Source: Prevotella sp. UBA7551
Lineage (GTDB): Bacteria > Bacteroidota > Bacteroidia > Bacteroidales > Bacteroidaceae
DNA: 13,436 bases
Reading direction: 5' to 3'
Assembly (NCBI GenBank): GCA_002479145.1
Contig: DLLX01000007.1
Coordinates: 1 to 13,436 of the forward strand
How positions within the stretch are numbered: position 1 is the stretch's first letter; each line of letters starts with the position of its first letter. Of the stretch, positions 1 through 7,621 are shown piece by piece. A program made the position numbers and the translations under genes. The notes beneath the pieces are model-generated. The model was not told the origin of the DNA, did no database searches, and worked only from the letters and a program-made list of their open reading frames with translations.

Positions 1-76
1 GCTTCATGCCGTAAATTAACAGGGCCAATGCGCCCAAAACCTTCATGAAGATAATCAGATAGTCGCTGGTGTGCAT
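1..76 (-). CDS. Na+/phosphate cotransporter family protein, N-terminal fragment
   Basis: Only the first 25 codons lie in the window; the gene continues beyond position 1. Reading leftward from the ATG at 76-74 gives a short polar start (MHTSD), then a hydrophobic segment ending in GALALLIYGMK. That run resembles the first membrane helix of the bacterial Na/Pi-cotransporter (NptA/PF02690) family, whose members typically begin with a G-A-L-x-L-x-I/L-Y-G-M-K stretch. Family members are inner-membrane proteins that import phosphate with sodium, often with a C-terminal PhoU-like domain. A TAnnTTTG promoter element lies about 70 nt upstream. The family call rests on 25 residues recognised from memory, so it is reasonable but not firm. 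Confidence 0.6.
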   Translation of the reverse strand, partial: MHTSDYLIIFMKVLGALALLIYGMK

Positions 77-145
77 ATTACGTGATGTTGTTGTGATGAT
101 GCCATCAAGAGGAGATGCGACATTTAGATTGTTACAATTCCGTTG

Positions 146-178
146 CAAAATTACAAAAAAAGACTCGGCTTCCCACAA
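146..178 (-). promoter_or_regulatory. Bacteroidetes-type promoter for the leftward transporter gene
   Basis: On the minus strand a TAATTTTG box (153-146) matches the Bacteroidetes -7 consensus TAnnTTTG. A GTTG at about 179-176 could be the -33 element, but the spacer of 22 bp is longer than the usual 19-20. The start site would fall near 140, giving a leader of about 60 nt. Confidence 0.4.
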
Positions 179-241
179 CCTCCTGCTCTTTTTTTGTTGA
201 ACAAAGACCGAAAGCATATCTTCTTCACAATAACACGGGAC

Positions 242-254
242 GATAAGCGTTATC
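242..254. repeat. 13-nt palindrome GATAA-GCG-TTATC
   Basis: A perfect 5-bp inverted repeat with a 3-nt centre lies 32 nt before the lipoprotein start codon, in the gap between two divergent genes. It could be an operator or chance; nothing else in the window repeats it. Confidence 0.3.
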
Positions 255-286
255 AGAACATAAAGGTTTTCAAAAGTCAATGCTGT

Positions 287-994
287 ATGAAACTTCAGAA
301 TGCAAAATCCATTCTTTTCATGTTAATCACCGTGATAAGTGGTTGTTTTCTAACCAGTTGTCATGACTCGAACCCACGTTGGACGAATTCTTATTTCCAT
401 CGGGAGGACAATGTTAAGCGCATCTGCAACACACTGGCTGGCAACTATAATATCAAAACCATGCGCATCGTGCGCACCGACCAATCCGGGGCAACCGTCA
501 TATTCAAAGACAGTGCGCTGCAAGCCATGCTGCCCGACCCTTCCTTGCAGCCGCAATACTTTGTTGGAGGATATGGAGACCAGCAAATCACCATTCCCAA
601 TGTTCCCATCAACTTGGCAGCCCCCTGCCTGAACGACACGGCCTTGGCACATGCTGTGTCCTCTATGCCCGCCCAAAACCTTGTAATAAGGTATGATCTT
701 TCGGAAGAAACTGGTGCTGAGAAGGAGTCTGACGGAGTCATCCGCTTCTATCCCCAGCCCCTGTCGCTGACGTTAAATGTCGATGGCAAGCCACATGTCG
801 TGGAGTTTGACTTCAAAAGCAACTACGCCTTGTTGATTGATGGTGAAGAACCAGCCTCACTGGTAATTCCCAGTCTTCAGATTGAGCTTGTCGAAGTGAA
901 AGTAATAGGAGGCAACAAACAGGATATTGGCGACGCTTGGAGCAACTCACCCCAGTTTTTCATCGCTTGCTATGGAGAGCAGACAAAGCAGTAA
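287..994 (+). CDS. putative secreted lipoprotein of unknown function (DUF4840-like?)
   Basis: A 235-residue protein. The frame is open further upstream, but the ATG at 287 is chosen because it begins a clear lipoprotein signal: MKLQ, a hydrophobic core at about residues 8-19, then two possible lipobox cysteines, ISGC (Cys20) and LTSC (Cys25). The mature part is soluble, beta-rich in appearance and without recognisable catalytic motifs. It contains paired elements such as ITIPNVPI and LTLNVDGKPHVVEFDF that recall the small DUF4840-type lipoproteins of Bacteroides and Prevotella; that likeness is from memory and weak. It presumably sits anchored in the outer membrane. No strong promoter is seen: TTTTG ending at 196 with TATCTTCT at 217-224 is a poor match. 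It converges with the next gene over a 12-nt gap with no terminator. Confidence 0.7.
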   Translation: MKLQNAKSILFMLITVISGCFLTSCHDSNPRWTNSYFHREDNVKRICNTLAGNYNIKTMRIVRTDQSGATVIFKDSALQAMLPDPSLQPQYFVGGYGDQQITIPNVPINLAAPCLNDTALAHAVSSMPAQNLVIRYDLSEETGAEKESDGVIRFYPQPLSLTLNVDGKPHVVEFDFKSNYALLIDGEEPASLVIPSLQIELVEVKVIGGNKQDIGDAWSNSPQFFIACYGEQTKQ

Positions 995-1006
995 AGGCGG
1001 GAACTA

Positions 1007-1816
1007 TCAGTACTCCTCCATACCACCCCAAGCCTGCAGGAAATCTTTATCGGGCTGTGGGATGCCCTCGGGCACAGTCAGGCGGGGGTCTTTGTTCTTC
1101 TGTCGCAGGAGCCGACGGCGTGTGGTGTCGCCGATAGTGTCGCGCCGCGTCACATAAAACTCACTCCAAACCTCCACCCGCTCGTCGTCGTCCTCGCCAC
1201 GGTAGCGCGCAGTCAAGACCTGATAACGCTGCGCAGAGGCAAGATTGCGCATCACAAACGGCTCTGCAATGTAGCATTCGGTGTCCTTGAAGTCGACGAG
1301 ACGGGCTATCCAGCCATAGACACGCAGCTCATCGAGTGGCAACTCGTGCCCCTCACGCCCCGTCAGCTCGTCGATGGTGACGCAATTTCCCTCCCATCGG
1401 CCGGCGAAGTCGCCCCAACGGTACACGTCGCCGTTGTTTCGGCGTGAGTATTCCTCCCCCGTCACGCTCTCTGCCAGCGATGTAAGCTCCAGCGCGGGTA
1501 AGGCCATGCGCACAAAGGTGTCGTCGTTTACCCAACGGGCTTTACGCCGCCGCTCCCCAAGAAACCGACGGTCAGCAAACTGTGGACGACCATTGCCCTT
1601 CCCAGCGGGCAGGGTGTCGAGGGGAATATAGCACTCCATCATCCCATCTATGAAATAGGCAGGCACGGAATCGACCCTCTGGGTCACCCGATAGTAGCCC
1701 GTAAGGCGCACAAAACGGCGTTCATCAGACTGTGGATGGGCGGCAGACGAAAGAAGAAGCAACAGGGCTGACAACGCCACGCGACAGAAACAAGAAGAAA
1801 AACATGCTGCGTTCAT
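1007..1816 (-). CDS. putative secreted protein of unknown function
   Basis: Reading from the ATG at 1816 gives 269 residues: MNAACFSSCF, a leucine-rich hydrophobic stretch (ALSALLLLLSSAA) and a plausible signal-peptidase site at A-H-P-Q-S near residue 29. The mature protein is rich in Arg, Glu and Asp with many aromatic residues and has no lipobox, membrane helix or motif I recognise. A frame with VDSVPAYFIDGMMECYIPLD suggests a beta-strand domain. An alternative ATG at 1834 adds six residues, but it lies upstream of the nearest -7 promoter box, so 1816 is preferred. It is likely exported to the periplasm. Its end almost touches the convergent lipoprotein gene. Function unknown. Confidence 0.7.
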   Translation of the reverse strand: MNAACFSSCFCRVALSALLLLLSSAAHPQSDERRFVRLTGYYRVTQRVDSVPAYFIDGMMECYIPLDTLPAGKGNGRPQFADRRFLGERRRKARWVNDDTFVRMALPALELTSLAESVTGEEYSRRNNGDVYRWGDFAGRWEGNCVTIDELTGREGHELPLDELRVYGWIARLVDFKDTECYIAEPFVMRNLASAQRYQVLTARYRGEDDDERVEVWSEFYVTRRDTIGDTTRRRLLRQKNKDPRLTVPEGIPQPDKDFLQAWGGMEEY

Positions 1817-1821
1817 TAGCG

Positions 1822-1829
1822 CAAAGTTA
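1822..1829 (-). promoter_or_regulatory. -7 box (TAACTTTG) at the start of the leftward secreted-protein gene
   Basis: The minus strand carries TAACTTTG at 1829-1822, matching TAnnTTTG. No good TTTG lies 19-21 bp upstream of it. Transcription from here would begin at about 1817-1815, at or beside the ATG at 1816, implying a leaderless or nearly leaderless message. Confidence 0.35.
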
Positions 1830-1870
1830 CACATTTTCGTATTGAAAAGCTCAGATTTTGGATGTGTTAT

Positions 1871-1901
1871 TTTGCCGTTTCCAACAATTTACTTACTTTT
1901 G
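1871..1901 (+). promoter_or_regulatory. Bacteroidetes-type promoter for the 1925 gene
   Basis: TTTG at 1871-1874, a 19-bp spacer, then TACTTTTG at 1894-1901. Both boxes and the spacing match the consensus. The start site should lie near 1908, leaving a leader of about 17 nt before the ATG at 1925. Confidence 0.75.
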
Positions 1902-1924
1902 CGTAGTATAACGACCTTTTCACC

Positions 1925-2596
1925 ATGATTCAATCCAAGACTATGCGCATGACGACCCATCCCCTTTGGAACGACGACTACTGGCTGTTCGTACTGCAAC
2001 TCTACTTAAAACGCCCCACAGGGGTGAAGCCCGTGTATGCGCACGAGGCGGTCGGCCTCGCCATGGAGCTTCATTTGCCACCCCAGTTCATCCATCAGCA
2101 ACTGCAAGAGATGTGCCGCCGCGACCGTCTGGTGCTGCAACTCATTTGGAACACCTATGCGACACGTCCCCGACTGCTCGCAAAAGACATCGCAAAGCTA
2201 CGAAAGATGAAGGGATTCGGACACGAAAAGGCTTTCTACAATGGCGTTGAGGTGCAGAATACATTTGAGCATTTTTTCCTTCCGCTGCCCGAAGACCACG
2301 AGCTGAAGCCCATCATGCTCGTCCTTATCCTCAACTTGTACTTCCACTTGGTGCCCCAAACTATGGTAGCCGCCACTCCCGAGGTGGCGGAACTGGCCCA
2401 CCTGATGAAGCTGAAGCCTGAAAAAGTGGTATGCGTGCTGGAGACTTTCCAAGTCTGCGACCCCTACTTGATGCGCTCTGCCGGCCCCCATCTGCCCCTT
2501 CTGAAGCCATGCCAGCAGACGTGGAACAGTTATGCCAACGGCAATCCAGCCCAACTGGAGGAACACGCCCAGGCACTCAGCGCATATTTTGAATGA
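1925..2596 (+). CDS. conserved Bacteroidales protein of unknown function
   Basis: A 223-residue soluble, mainly helical protein without signal peptide or membrane segment. Striking patches are HPLWNDDYWLFVLQLYLKRP near the N-terminus, KGFGHEKAFYNGVEVQNTFE in the middle and LILNLYFHLVPQTMV followed by ATPEVAELAHLMKLKPEKV in the second half. The last part looks like a helix-turn-helix-type bundle, but no DNA-binding motif is certain. I recall closely similar uncharacterised proteins in Bacteroides and Prevotella with the same WNDDYW and GVEV blocks. ATGs at 1943 and 1949 are alternative starts; 1925 is kept because it is the first ATG after the predicted transcription start. It has its own promoter and is separated from the rimP operon by 175 nt containing another promoter, so it is probably a single-gene unit. 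Confidence 0.75.
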   Translation: MIQSKTMRMTTHPLWNDDYWLFVLQLYLKRPTGVKPVYAHEAVGLAMELHLPPQFIHQQLQEMCRRDRLVLQLIWNTYATRPRLLAKDIAKLRKMKGFGHEKAFYNGVEVQNTFEHFFLPLPEDHELKPIMLVLILNLYFHLVPQTMVAATPEVAELAHLMKLKPEKVVCVLETFQVCDPYLMRSAGPHLPLLKPCQQTWNSYANGNPAQLEEHAQALSAYFE

Positions 2597-2679
2597 AGAG
2601 CAAGGAGTATGGCCGAAAGAATAACCACGGTTTTGGATTCCGAATTTCAGACAATGCAGGGAAGAAAACAACGGGAAAG

Positions 2680-2711
2680 TTTGGATGCATCCATTTTTTT
2701 TCGTACCTTTG
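2680..2711 (+). promoter_or_regulatory. promoter of the rimP-nusA-infB operon
   Basis: TTTG at 2680-2683, a 20-bp spacer, then TACCTTTG at 2704-2711, a close match to the Bacteroidetes consensus. The predicted start is near 2717, a few nucleotides before the leader hairpin. The 80 nt between the upstream gene's stop and this promoter show nothing recognisable. Confidence 0.7.
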
Positions 2712-2724
2712 CACCGTTCAGTGG

Positions 2725-2756
2725 AATGAGGGGCTTGGAGAAGCTCCTCATTTTTA
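2725..2756 (+). terminator. terminator-like hairpin in the rimP leader (possible attenuator)
   Basis: TGAGGGGCTT (2727-2736) pairs with AAGCTCCTCA (2741-2750) around a GGAG loop: ten pairs with one G-U. Two further A-T pairs extend it, and the 3' arm runs straight into TTTTTATTTATAT. It lies between the operon promoter and the rimP start codon, so operon transcripts must pass it. It could instead only end read-through from the upstream gene or stabilise the mRNA 5' end. Confidence 0.6.
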
Positions 2757-2771
2757 TTTATATAATCGTTT

Positions 2772-3239
2772 ATGATAGACAAGAACGTCGTAAAAAAGTT
2801 AGTTGATGAATGGCTTGAGGGCAAGGAATACTTCCTCGTCGACATTCAAGTCAGTGCCGATGACCGAATCGTTGTCGAAATAGATCACGCCGATGGTGTG
2901 TGGGTCGATGACTGCGCGGAGCTTAGCCGATATATCGAAGACCACCTGAGCCGTGACGAAGAGGACTACGAACTGGAGGTGGGATCAACGGGATTGGGAC
3001 ATCCTTTCAAAGTTCCCCAGCAGTATGTGAACAACATCGGCAACGAGGTCGAGGTGCTCACGGCTGAGGGTAAGAAGGTGAAGGGCATGCTCAAGGCCGT
3101 CGATGGCACGCGCTTCACGGTCTCCGTAACAGAGAAAGTGAAGGTAGAGGGAAAGAAACGCCCCGTGAAAATGGACGTCGACCACGACTACGACATGAAC
3201 GAAGTGAAGTACACGAAATACATAATCAGTTTCAAATAA
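2772..3239 (+). CDS. rimP: ribosome maturation factor RimP
   Basis: A 155-residue RimP, the usual length for the family. RimP binds the 30S subunit in the cytoplasm and helps its 3' domain and central pseudoknot mature. Residues 1-80 form the N-terminal alpha/beta domain, with the family motif DYELEVGSTGLGHPF at 65-79 (other phyla have D-Y-x-L-E-V-S-S-P-G). Residues about 85-155 form the C-terminal SH3-like barrel, ending in YTKYIISFK. The ATG at 2772 gives the expected N-terminus and follows an AT-rich leader without a Shine-Dalgarno sequence, normal for Bacteroidetes. It is first in the operon, and nusA starts 3 nt after its stop. Confidence 0.93.
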   Translation: MIDKNVVKKLVDEWLEGKEYFLVDIQVSADDRIVVEIDHADGVWVDDCAELSRYIEDHLSRDEEDYELEVGSTGLGHPFKVPQQYVNNIGNEVEVLTAEGKKVKGMLKAVDGTRFTVSVTEKVKVEGKKRPVKMDVDHDYDMNEVKYTKYIISFK

Positions 3240-3242
3240 GGT

Positions 3243-4505
3243 ATGGCAGCAAGAAAAAAAGAAGAAATGCCGAACATGATCGAGACCTTCAAGGAGTTTA
3301 AGGACACCAAGAAGATCGACCGCGCCACCCTCGTAAGCGTGCTGGAGGAGAGCTTCCGCAGCGTAATCGCCAAGATATTCGGCTCCGATGAGAACTTCGA
3401 TGTCATTGTGAACCCCGACAAGGGTGACTTCGAAATATACCGAAACCGCGTCGTCGTGGCCGACGGTGAGGTGAAGGACGAGTACAAGGAAATCGCCCTC
3501 AAGGACGCCCAGAAGATAGAAGCCGACTACGAGGTGGGCGAAGAGGTGTCGGAGAGAATCGACTTTGCGAAGTTTGGCCGCCGTGCCATCCTCAACTTGC
3601 GCCAGACCTTGTCGGCCAAGTTGCTGGAGCTGGAGCACGACTCGCTCTATAACAAGTACAAGGACCGCGTGGGACAGATCATTTCCTCCGAGGTCTACCA
3701 GGTGTGGAAACGCGAGGTGCTGCTCGTCGATGACGAGAACAACGAGCTGCTGCTGCCAAAGACGGAGCAGATACCGGGCGACAACTACCACAAGGGCGAC
3801 ACCATCCGTGCCGTCATCCTGCGCGTCGACAACACCAACAACAACCCCAAGATAGTCCTTTCGCGCACTGCCCCAGCATTCCTGGAGCGGCTTCTGGAGG
3901 CCGAGGTGCCCGAGATAGCCGACGGGCTGATCGCCATCAAAAGCGTGGCACGTATGCCCGGTGAGCGTGCCAAGATAGCAGTAGAGAGCTATGACGACCG
4001 TATCGACCCAGTAGGTGCCTGCGTCGGCGTGCATGGCAGCCGCGTTCACGGTATCGTCAAGGAATTATGCGGCGAGAACATCGACGTGATCTGCTGGACA
4101 GCCAATACGAAACTCTTCATCCAACGTGCCCTCAGCCCGGCAAAGGTCAGCTCGCTCACCATCGATGAGGAGAACAAGAAGGCTGAAGTCTATCTCAAAC
4201 CCGAGGAGGTAAGTCTGGCCATTGGACGCAGTGGCCTCAACATCAAGCTGGCAAGTATGCTCACGGGCTACACCATCGACGTGTTCCGTGAGCTGGACGA
4301 CAGCCAAGCCGAGGAGGATATCTACCTCGACGAGTTCTCCGACGAGATTGACCAGTGGGTCATCGATGCCATCAAGAAGATTGGACTCGACACCGCACGC
4401 CAGGTGCTCAACGCTCCGAGGGAGATGCTCATCGAAAAAGCAGACCTGGAGGAGGAGACCGTCGATAACGTCATCAAGGTACTCAAGGCTGAGTTCGAAA
4501 ACTAA
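3243..4505 (+). CDS. nusA: transcription termination/antitermination factor NusA
   Basis: A 420-residue NusA, which binds RNA polymerase and nascent RNA and governs pausing, termination and antitermination. Domains in order: RNA-polymerase-binding N-terminal domain (about 1-130); S1 domain (about 138-208, ending NPKIVLSRT); KH1 (about 225-295, motif GVHGSRVHGI at 262-271); KH2 (about 300-370, GxxG-type loop in AIGRSGLNIK at 326-335). A short acidic tail (about 355-420) contains one helix-hairpin-like unit, so the protein lacks the two full C-terminal acidic repeats of E. coli NusA, as in many non-proteobacterial NusAs. The N-terminus has a small extra basic patch (MAARKKEE) before the conserved MIETFKEFK. 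It is almost fused to rimP (3 nt) and followed by an unusually long gap before infB. Confidence 0.95.
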   Translation: MAARKKEEMPNMIETFKEFKDTKKIDRATLVSVLEESFRSVIAKIFGSDENFDVIVNPDKGDFEIYRNRVVVADGEVKDEYKEIALKDAQKIEADYEVGEEVSERIDFAKFGRRAILNLRQTLSAKLLELEHDSLYNKYKDRVGQIISSEVYQVWKREVLLVDDENNELLLPKTEQIPGDNYHKGDTIRAVILRVDNTNNNPKIVLSRTAPAFLERLLEAEVPEIADGLIAIKSVARMPGERAKIAVESYDDRIDPVGACVGVHGSRVHGIVKELCGENIDVICWTANTKLFIQRALSPAKVSSLTIDEENKKAEVYLKPEEVSLAIGRSGLNIKLASMLTGYTIDVFRELDDSQAEEDIYLDEFSDEIDQWVIDAIKKIGLDTARQVLNAPREMLIEKADLEEETVDNVIKVLKAEFEN

Positions 4506-4730
4506 AATGGACATGCGCCCAATCAGCCTGGGCGTCCCCACAAGAGGAAACAAAACAGAGAAATGGTGGACGGCAGCCAGCTCCACCGATAGAAAAGGTA
4601 ATGGCGGGTGATGGTTTTGACCAGCGGCTCATAGGGTGTGGCCGCATCGGGAAAGCACCATGTTCGGAACATCTGCGCCACCCTCACATCGTAAGTCAAC
4701 ACCAGCACCCCATACCTCAGGAAGATATTA
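4506..4730. other. 225-nt nusA-infB spacer with serial inverted repeats and an antisense open frame
   Basis: No convincing gene or TAnnTTTG promoter is seen here on the plus strand. Four inverted repeats follow each other: CGCCCA/TGGGCG (4516-4534), GGTGGA/TCCACC (4565-4587), GCGGC/GCCGC (4624-4645) and the 13-nt palindrome ATGTTC-G-GAACAT (4660-4672). None is followed by a T-run. On the minus strand a 71-codon frame (ATG at 4738, stop at 4523) spans the spacer and is rich in Phe, Tyr, Leu and Trp. A 34-codon plus-strand frame (4507-4611) looks random. The spacer could be a structured inter-cistronic RNA, a gene remnant or an antisense gene. Confidence 0.45.
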
Positions 4731-7613
4731 ATGAGCATCAGATTAAACAAAGCAATTAGAGAGCTGAACATCGGACTCCAAACGGCCGTGGAGTTTCTGG
4801 AGAAAAAGCCGAATCTGGGCGAAGTGAAGGGCGATCCCAACTTCAAACTCAGCGACGCGCAGTATGAGGCCTTGTCCACTCAGTTTAGCAAAGACAAACA
4901 GGTGAAGGCCATTGCCGACAAGAAGTTCCCCAGAAAGACAAAGGAGAGCGGAAAGAAAAAGACGGCGCAAGGCAGCGTGAAGCGCGGTGAAGACAGCCTG
5001 AAAAAGACTCAAACATACACTCCATTGGGCAAAATCGACCTGGATCAGCTCAACCGCAAGCCAGCGTCGAAGCCTGCTCAAAAGCCGAAGGAGGAGAAGC
5101 CTAAGGCCAAAGAGGAGAAGATGGTACGCAAGCCAACGCAACAGCAGGTCGCCAAGGAAGAGACTAACGTCGAAAAACCTGTCGTGAAGGTGCAGCCGAA
5201 GGAGGAGACTAAGAAGCCTGAAGCTCCCGTTAAGAACGAGAAACCGCAACCCGCGGCCGTCCCCACCAAGGCGGAACAGCCTGCAAAGAAAGAAAATGAA
5301 ACGCCAAAGGGAGAGACTCCGGCTCCGAAAGGAGAGAACGAGGCTCCTAAGGGAGATGAAAACACCAACAGCGGCGCACCCTTTCAGACACAAAATGAGA
5401 AGAAGCTGCTCAACCAGCCGAAGTTGAATGTGCTCGGAAAACTTGACCTCAGCACGATCAACCAAACCACTCGCCCGAAAAAGAAGACCAAGGAAGAGCG
5501 CCGGAAGGAGCGCGAGGAGAAGAGCGGACAGGGCAAGAAGAAGCGCGTCCGCATCAACAAGGAGCGCGTAGACATCAACGCTGCAGCCAACCAACAGCCC
5601 GCCCAACAAGGCAAGAAGCAGGGACAAGGAAAGCCACAGGGGCAAGCCGATGGTGGCGGAAAGCGCAACAAGAAGAAAAATCGCGGACGTGCAAACAAGC
5701 CTTTGGAGGTCGACGACGAGGCCGTGGCACGTCAGGTAAAGGAGACCTTGGCCCGCTTGACATCAAAGACTCAGAACAAGAAGGGTGCCAAATACCGCAA
5801 GGAGAAGCGCGATGCCGCGCAGGAGAAACTTAATCAGGAAGCGCGTGCCGAACGCAAGGAGAGCAAAACGCTCAAGCTGACGGAGTTTGTCACCGTCTCA
5901 GAGCTGGCTACCATGATGAATGTCCCTGTGACAAAGGTCATCTCCACGTTGATGTCGGTGGGCATTATGGTGTCCATCAACCAGCGGCTGGATGCCGAAA
6001 CCATCAACTTGGTGGCCGATGAGTTCGGCTTCTCCACTGAGTATGTCAGTGCCGAGGTGCAGGAAGCCGTCAGTGAGGAGGCTGATGACGAAAACGACCT
6101 CGTCCCGCGCGCCCCCATTGTCACCGTTATGGGACACGTCGATCATGGAAAAACCTCGCTGCTCGACCACATCCGCAACACCAATGTCATCGCAGGAGAG
6201 GCCGGAGGCATCACCCAACACATCGGCGCTTACAGCGTAACGCTGAAAAATGGCCGCAAGGTGACCTTCCTTGACACGCCGGGTCACGAGGCATTTACGG
6301 CCATGCGTGCACGCGGTGCACAGGTAACCGACATCGCCATCATCATTATCGCAGCCGATGATTCGGTCATGCCCACCACAAAGGAGGCCATTGCCCACGC
6401 CCAAGCGGCTGGAGTGCCGATGGTATTCGCCATCAACAAGATTGACAAGCCGGGGGCCAACCCCGACAGAATACGCGAGGATCTGGCCAACATGAACCTT
6501 CTTGTCGAGGAATGGGGAGGCAAATACCAGTGCCAGGAAATCAGCGCCAAGAAAGGAACAGGCATCGACGAGCTGATGGACAAAGTGCTGCTGGAGGCCG
6601 ACCTGCTTGAACTGAAGGCCAACCCCAACCGCAAGGCCACCGGAACGGTCATTGAGTCGTCGCTCGACAAGGGCCGAGGATTCATCTCTACGGTGCTGGT
6701 CAGCAACGGAACCCTGAAGACTGGAGACATCGTTATCGCCGGTACGGCGTGGGGAAAAGTCAAGGCGCTCTTCAATGAGCGTAACCAGCGCATTGAGAAA
6801 GCAGGTCCTTCCGACCCGTGTATCGTCCTCGGACTTAACGGTGCGCCCACCGCGGGCGACACTTTCCATGTGCTGGAGACTGAGCAAGAGGCGCGCGAAA
6901 TTGCCAATAAGCGCGAGCAACTGCAGCGTGAGCAAGGCTTACGCACGCAGAAACGCCTCACCCTGGGCGACATCTCGCACCGTATCGCACGCGGAGAGTT
7001 CCACGAGCTGAACATCATTGTCAAGGGCGACACCAATGGTTCGGTCGAGGCGCTGTCCGACTCGTTCCTGAAACTCTCCACGGAGAAAGTCCAAGTGAAC
7101 GTCATCAGCAAGGCTGTCGGCCAAATTTCCGAGAACGACGTGATGCTCGCCTCGGCGTCCGACGCCATCATCGTGGGCTTCCAGGTGCGTCCTTCTGCCG
7201 ACGCACGCAAGCTCGCAGAGCGTGAGGGCGTGGAAATCAATACCTACTCCATCATCTACGATGCCATCGACGATATCAAGAGTGCCATGGTTGGCATGCT
7301 CGACAAGGTCAAGAAGGAGGTCATCACAGGTGAGGTAGAAGTGCGCCAGGTGTTCAAAATCAGCAAAGTGGGCACTGTCGCTGGTGGCCTTGTCACAGAA
7401 GGCAAGGTGCACAACAAGGACAAGGCGCACGTCATCCGCGACGGAATCGTCATCCACACCGCCCCCATCAGCGCCCTCAAGCGATACAAGGACGATGCCA
7501 AAGAGGTGGCAACGGGTCTGGAATGTGGTATCTCCCTCGTCAATTACAACGACATCGAGGTGGGAGACATTCTGGAGACCTTCACCGAGATAGAGGTAGA
7601 GCAGAAGCTCTAA
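4731..7613 (+). CDS. infB: translation initiation factor IF-2
   Basis: A 960-residue IF-2, the GTPase that brings fMet-tRNA to the 30S subunit and promotes 50S joining. The N-terminus (MSIRLNKAIRELNIGLQTAV) is a small IF2N-type helical domain. Residues about 70-370 are a Lys/Glu/Pro/Gln-rich low-complexity linker with repeated PKGE-like units and very basic patches. A second IF2N-type domain covers about 378-440 (FVTVSELATMMNVPVTKVIS). The G domain starts near 460: G1 GHVDHGKT at 468-475, G3 DTPGHE at 515-520, G4 NKID at 569-572 and G5 SAKKG at 605-609. Beta-barrel domain II, domain III and the fMet-tRNA-binding C-terminal domain follow, ending EIEVEQKL. The length fits the long IF-2s of Bacteroidetes. 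All catalytic elements are intact. Confidence 0.96.
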   Translation: MSIRLNKAIRELNIGLQTAVEFLEKKPNLGEVKGDPNFKLSDAQYEALSTQFSKDKQVKAIADKKFPRKTKESGKKKTAQGSVKRGEDSLKKTQTYTPLGKIDLDQLNRKPASKPAQKPKEEKPKAKEEKMVRKPTQQQVAKEETNVEKPVVKVQPKEETKKPEAPVKNEKPQPAAVPTKAEQPAKKENETPKGETPAPKGENEAPKGDENTNSGAPFQTQNEKKLLNQPKLNVLGKLDLSTINQTTRPKKKTKEERRKEREEKSGQGKKKRVRINKERVDINAAANQQPAQQGKKQGQGKPQGQADGGGKRNKKKNRGRANKPLEVDDEAVARQVKETLARLTSKTQNKKGAKYRKEKRDAAQEKLNQEARAERKESKTLKLTEFVTVSELATMMNVPVTKVISTLMSVGIMVSINQRLDAETINLVADEFGFSTEYVSAEVQEAVSEEADDENDLVPRAPIVTVMGHVDHGKTSLLDHIRNTNVIAGEAGGITQHIGAYSVTLKNGRKVTFLDTPGHEAFTAMRARGAQVTDIAIIIIAADDSVMPTTKEAIAHAQAAGVPMVFAINKIDKPGANPDRIREDLANMNLLVEEWGGKYQCQEISAKKGTGIDELMDKVLLEADLLELKANPNRKATGTVIESSLDKGRGFISTVLVSNGTLKTGDIVIAGTAWGKVKALFNERNQRIEKAGPSDPCIVLGLNGAPTAGDTFHVLETEQEAREIANKREQLQREQGLRTQKRLTLGDISHRIARGEFHELNIIVKGDTNGSVEALSDSFLKLSTEKVQVNVISKAVGQISENDVMLASASDAIIVGFQVRPSADARKLAEREGVEINTYSIIYDAIDDIKSAMVGMLDKVKKEVITGEVEVRQVFKISKVGTVAGGLVTEGKVHNKDKAHVIRDGIVIHTAPISALKRYKDDAKEVATGLECGISLVNYNDIEVGDILETFTEIEVEQKL

Positions 7614-7621
7614 CCCGGGAA

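Noticed and set aside
143..286. Upstream in-frame extension of the lipoprotein gene from a TTG
   Set aside because: It would bury the signal peptide 48 residues inside the protein; the ATG at 287 gives a proper lipoprotein N-terminus.
2985..4049. Long open frame on the minus strand across rimP and nusA
   Set aside because: It is a mirror of two certain genes in GC-rich codons, has biased Val/Leu/His composition and matches no family; the same holds for long antisense frames under infB, sufB, sufD and sufS.
4507..4611. 34-codon plus-strand frame after nusA
   Set aside because: No recognisable features, no ribosome-binding context and random-looking composition.
4743..5645. Leucine-rich antisense frame opposite the infB linker
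   Set aside because: It is the direct reflection of the Lys/Glu-rich low-complexity linker (AAG/GAG codons read as CTT/CTC), not a gene.
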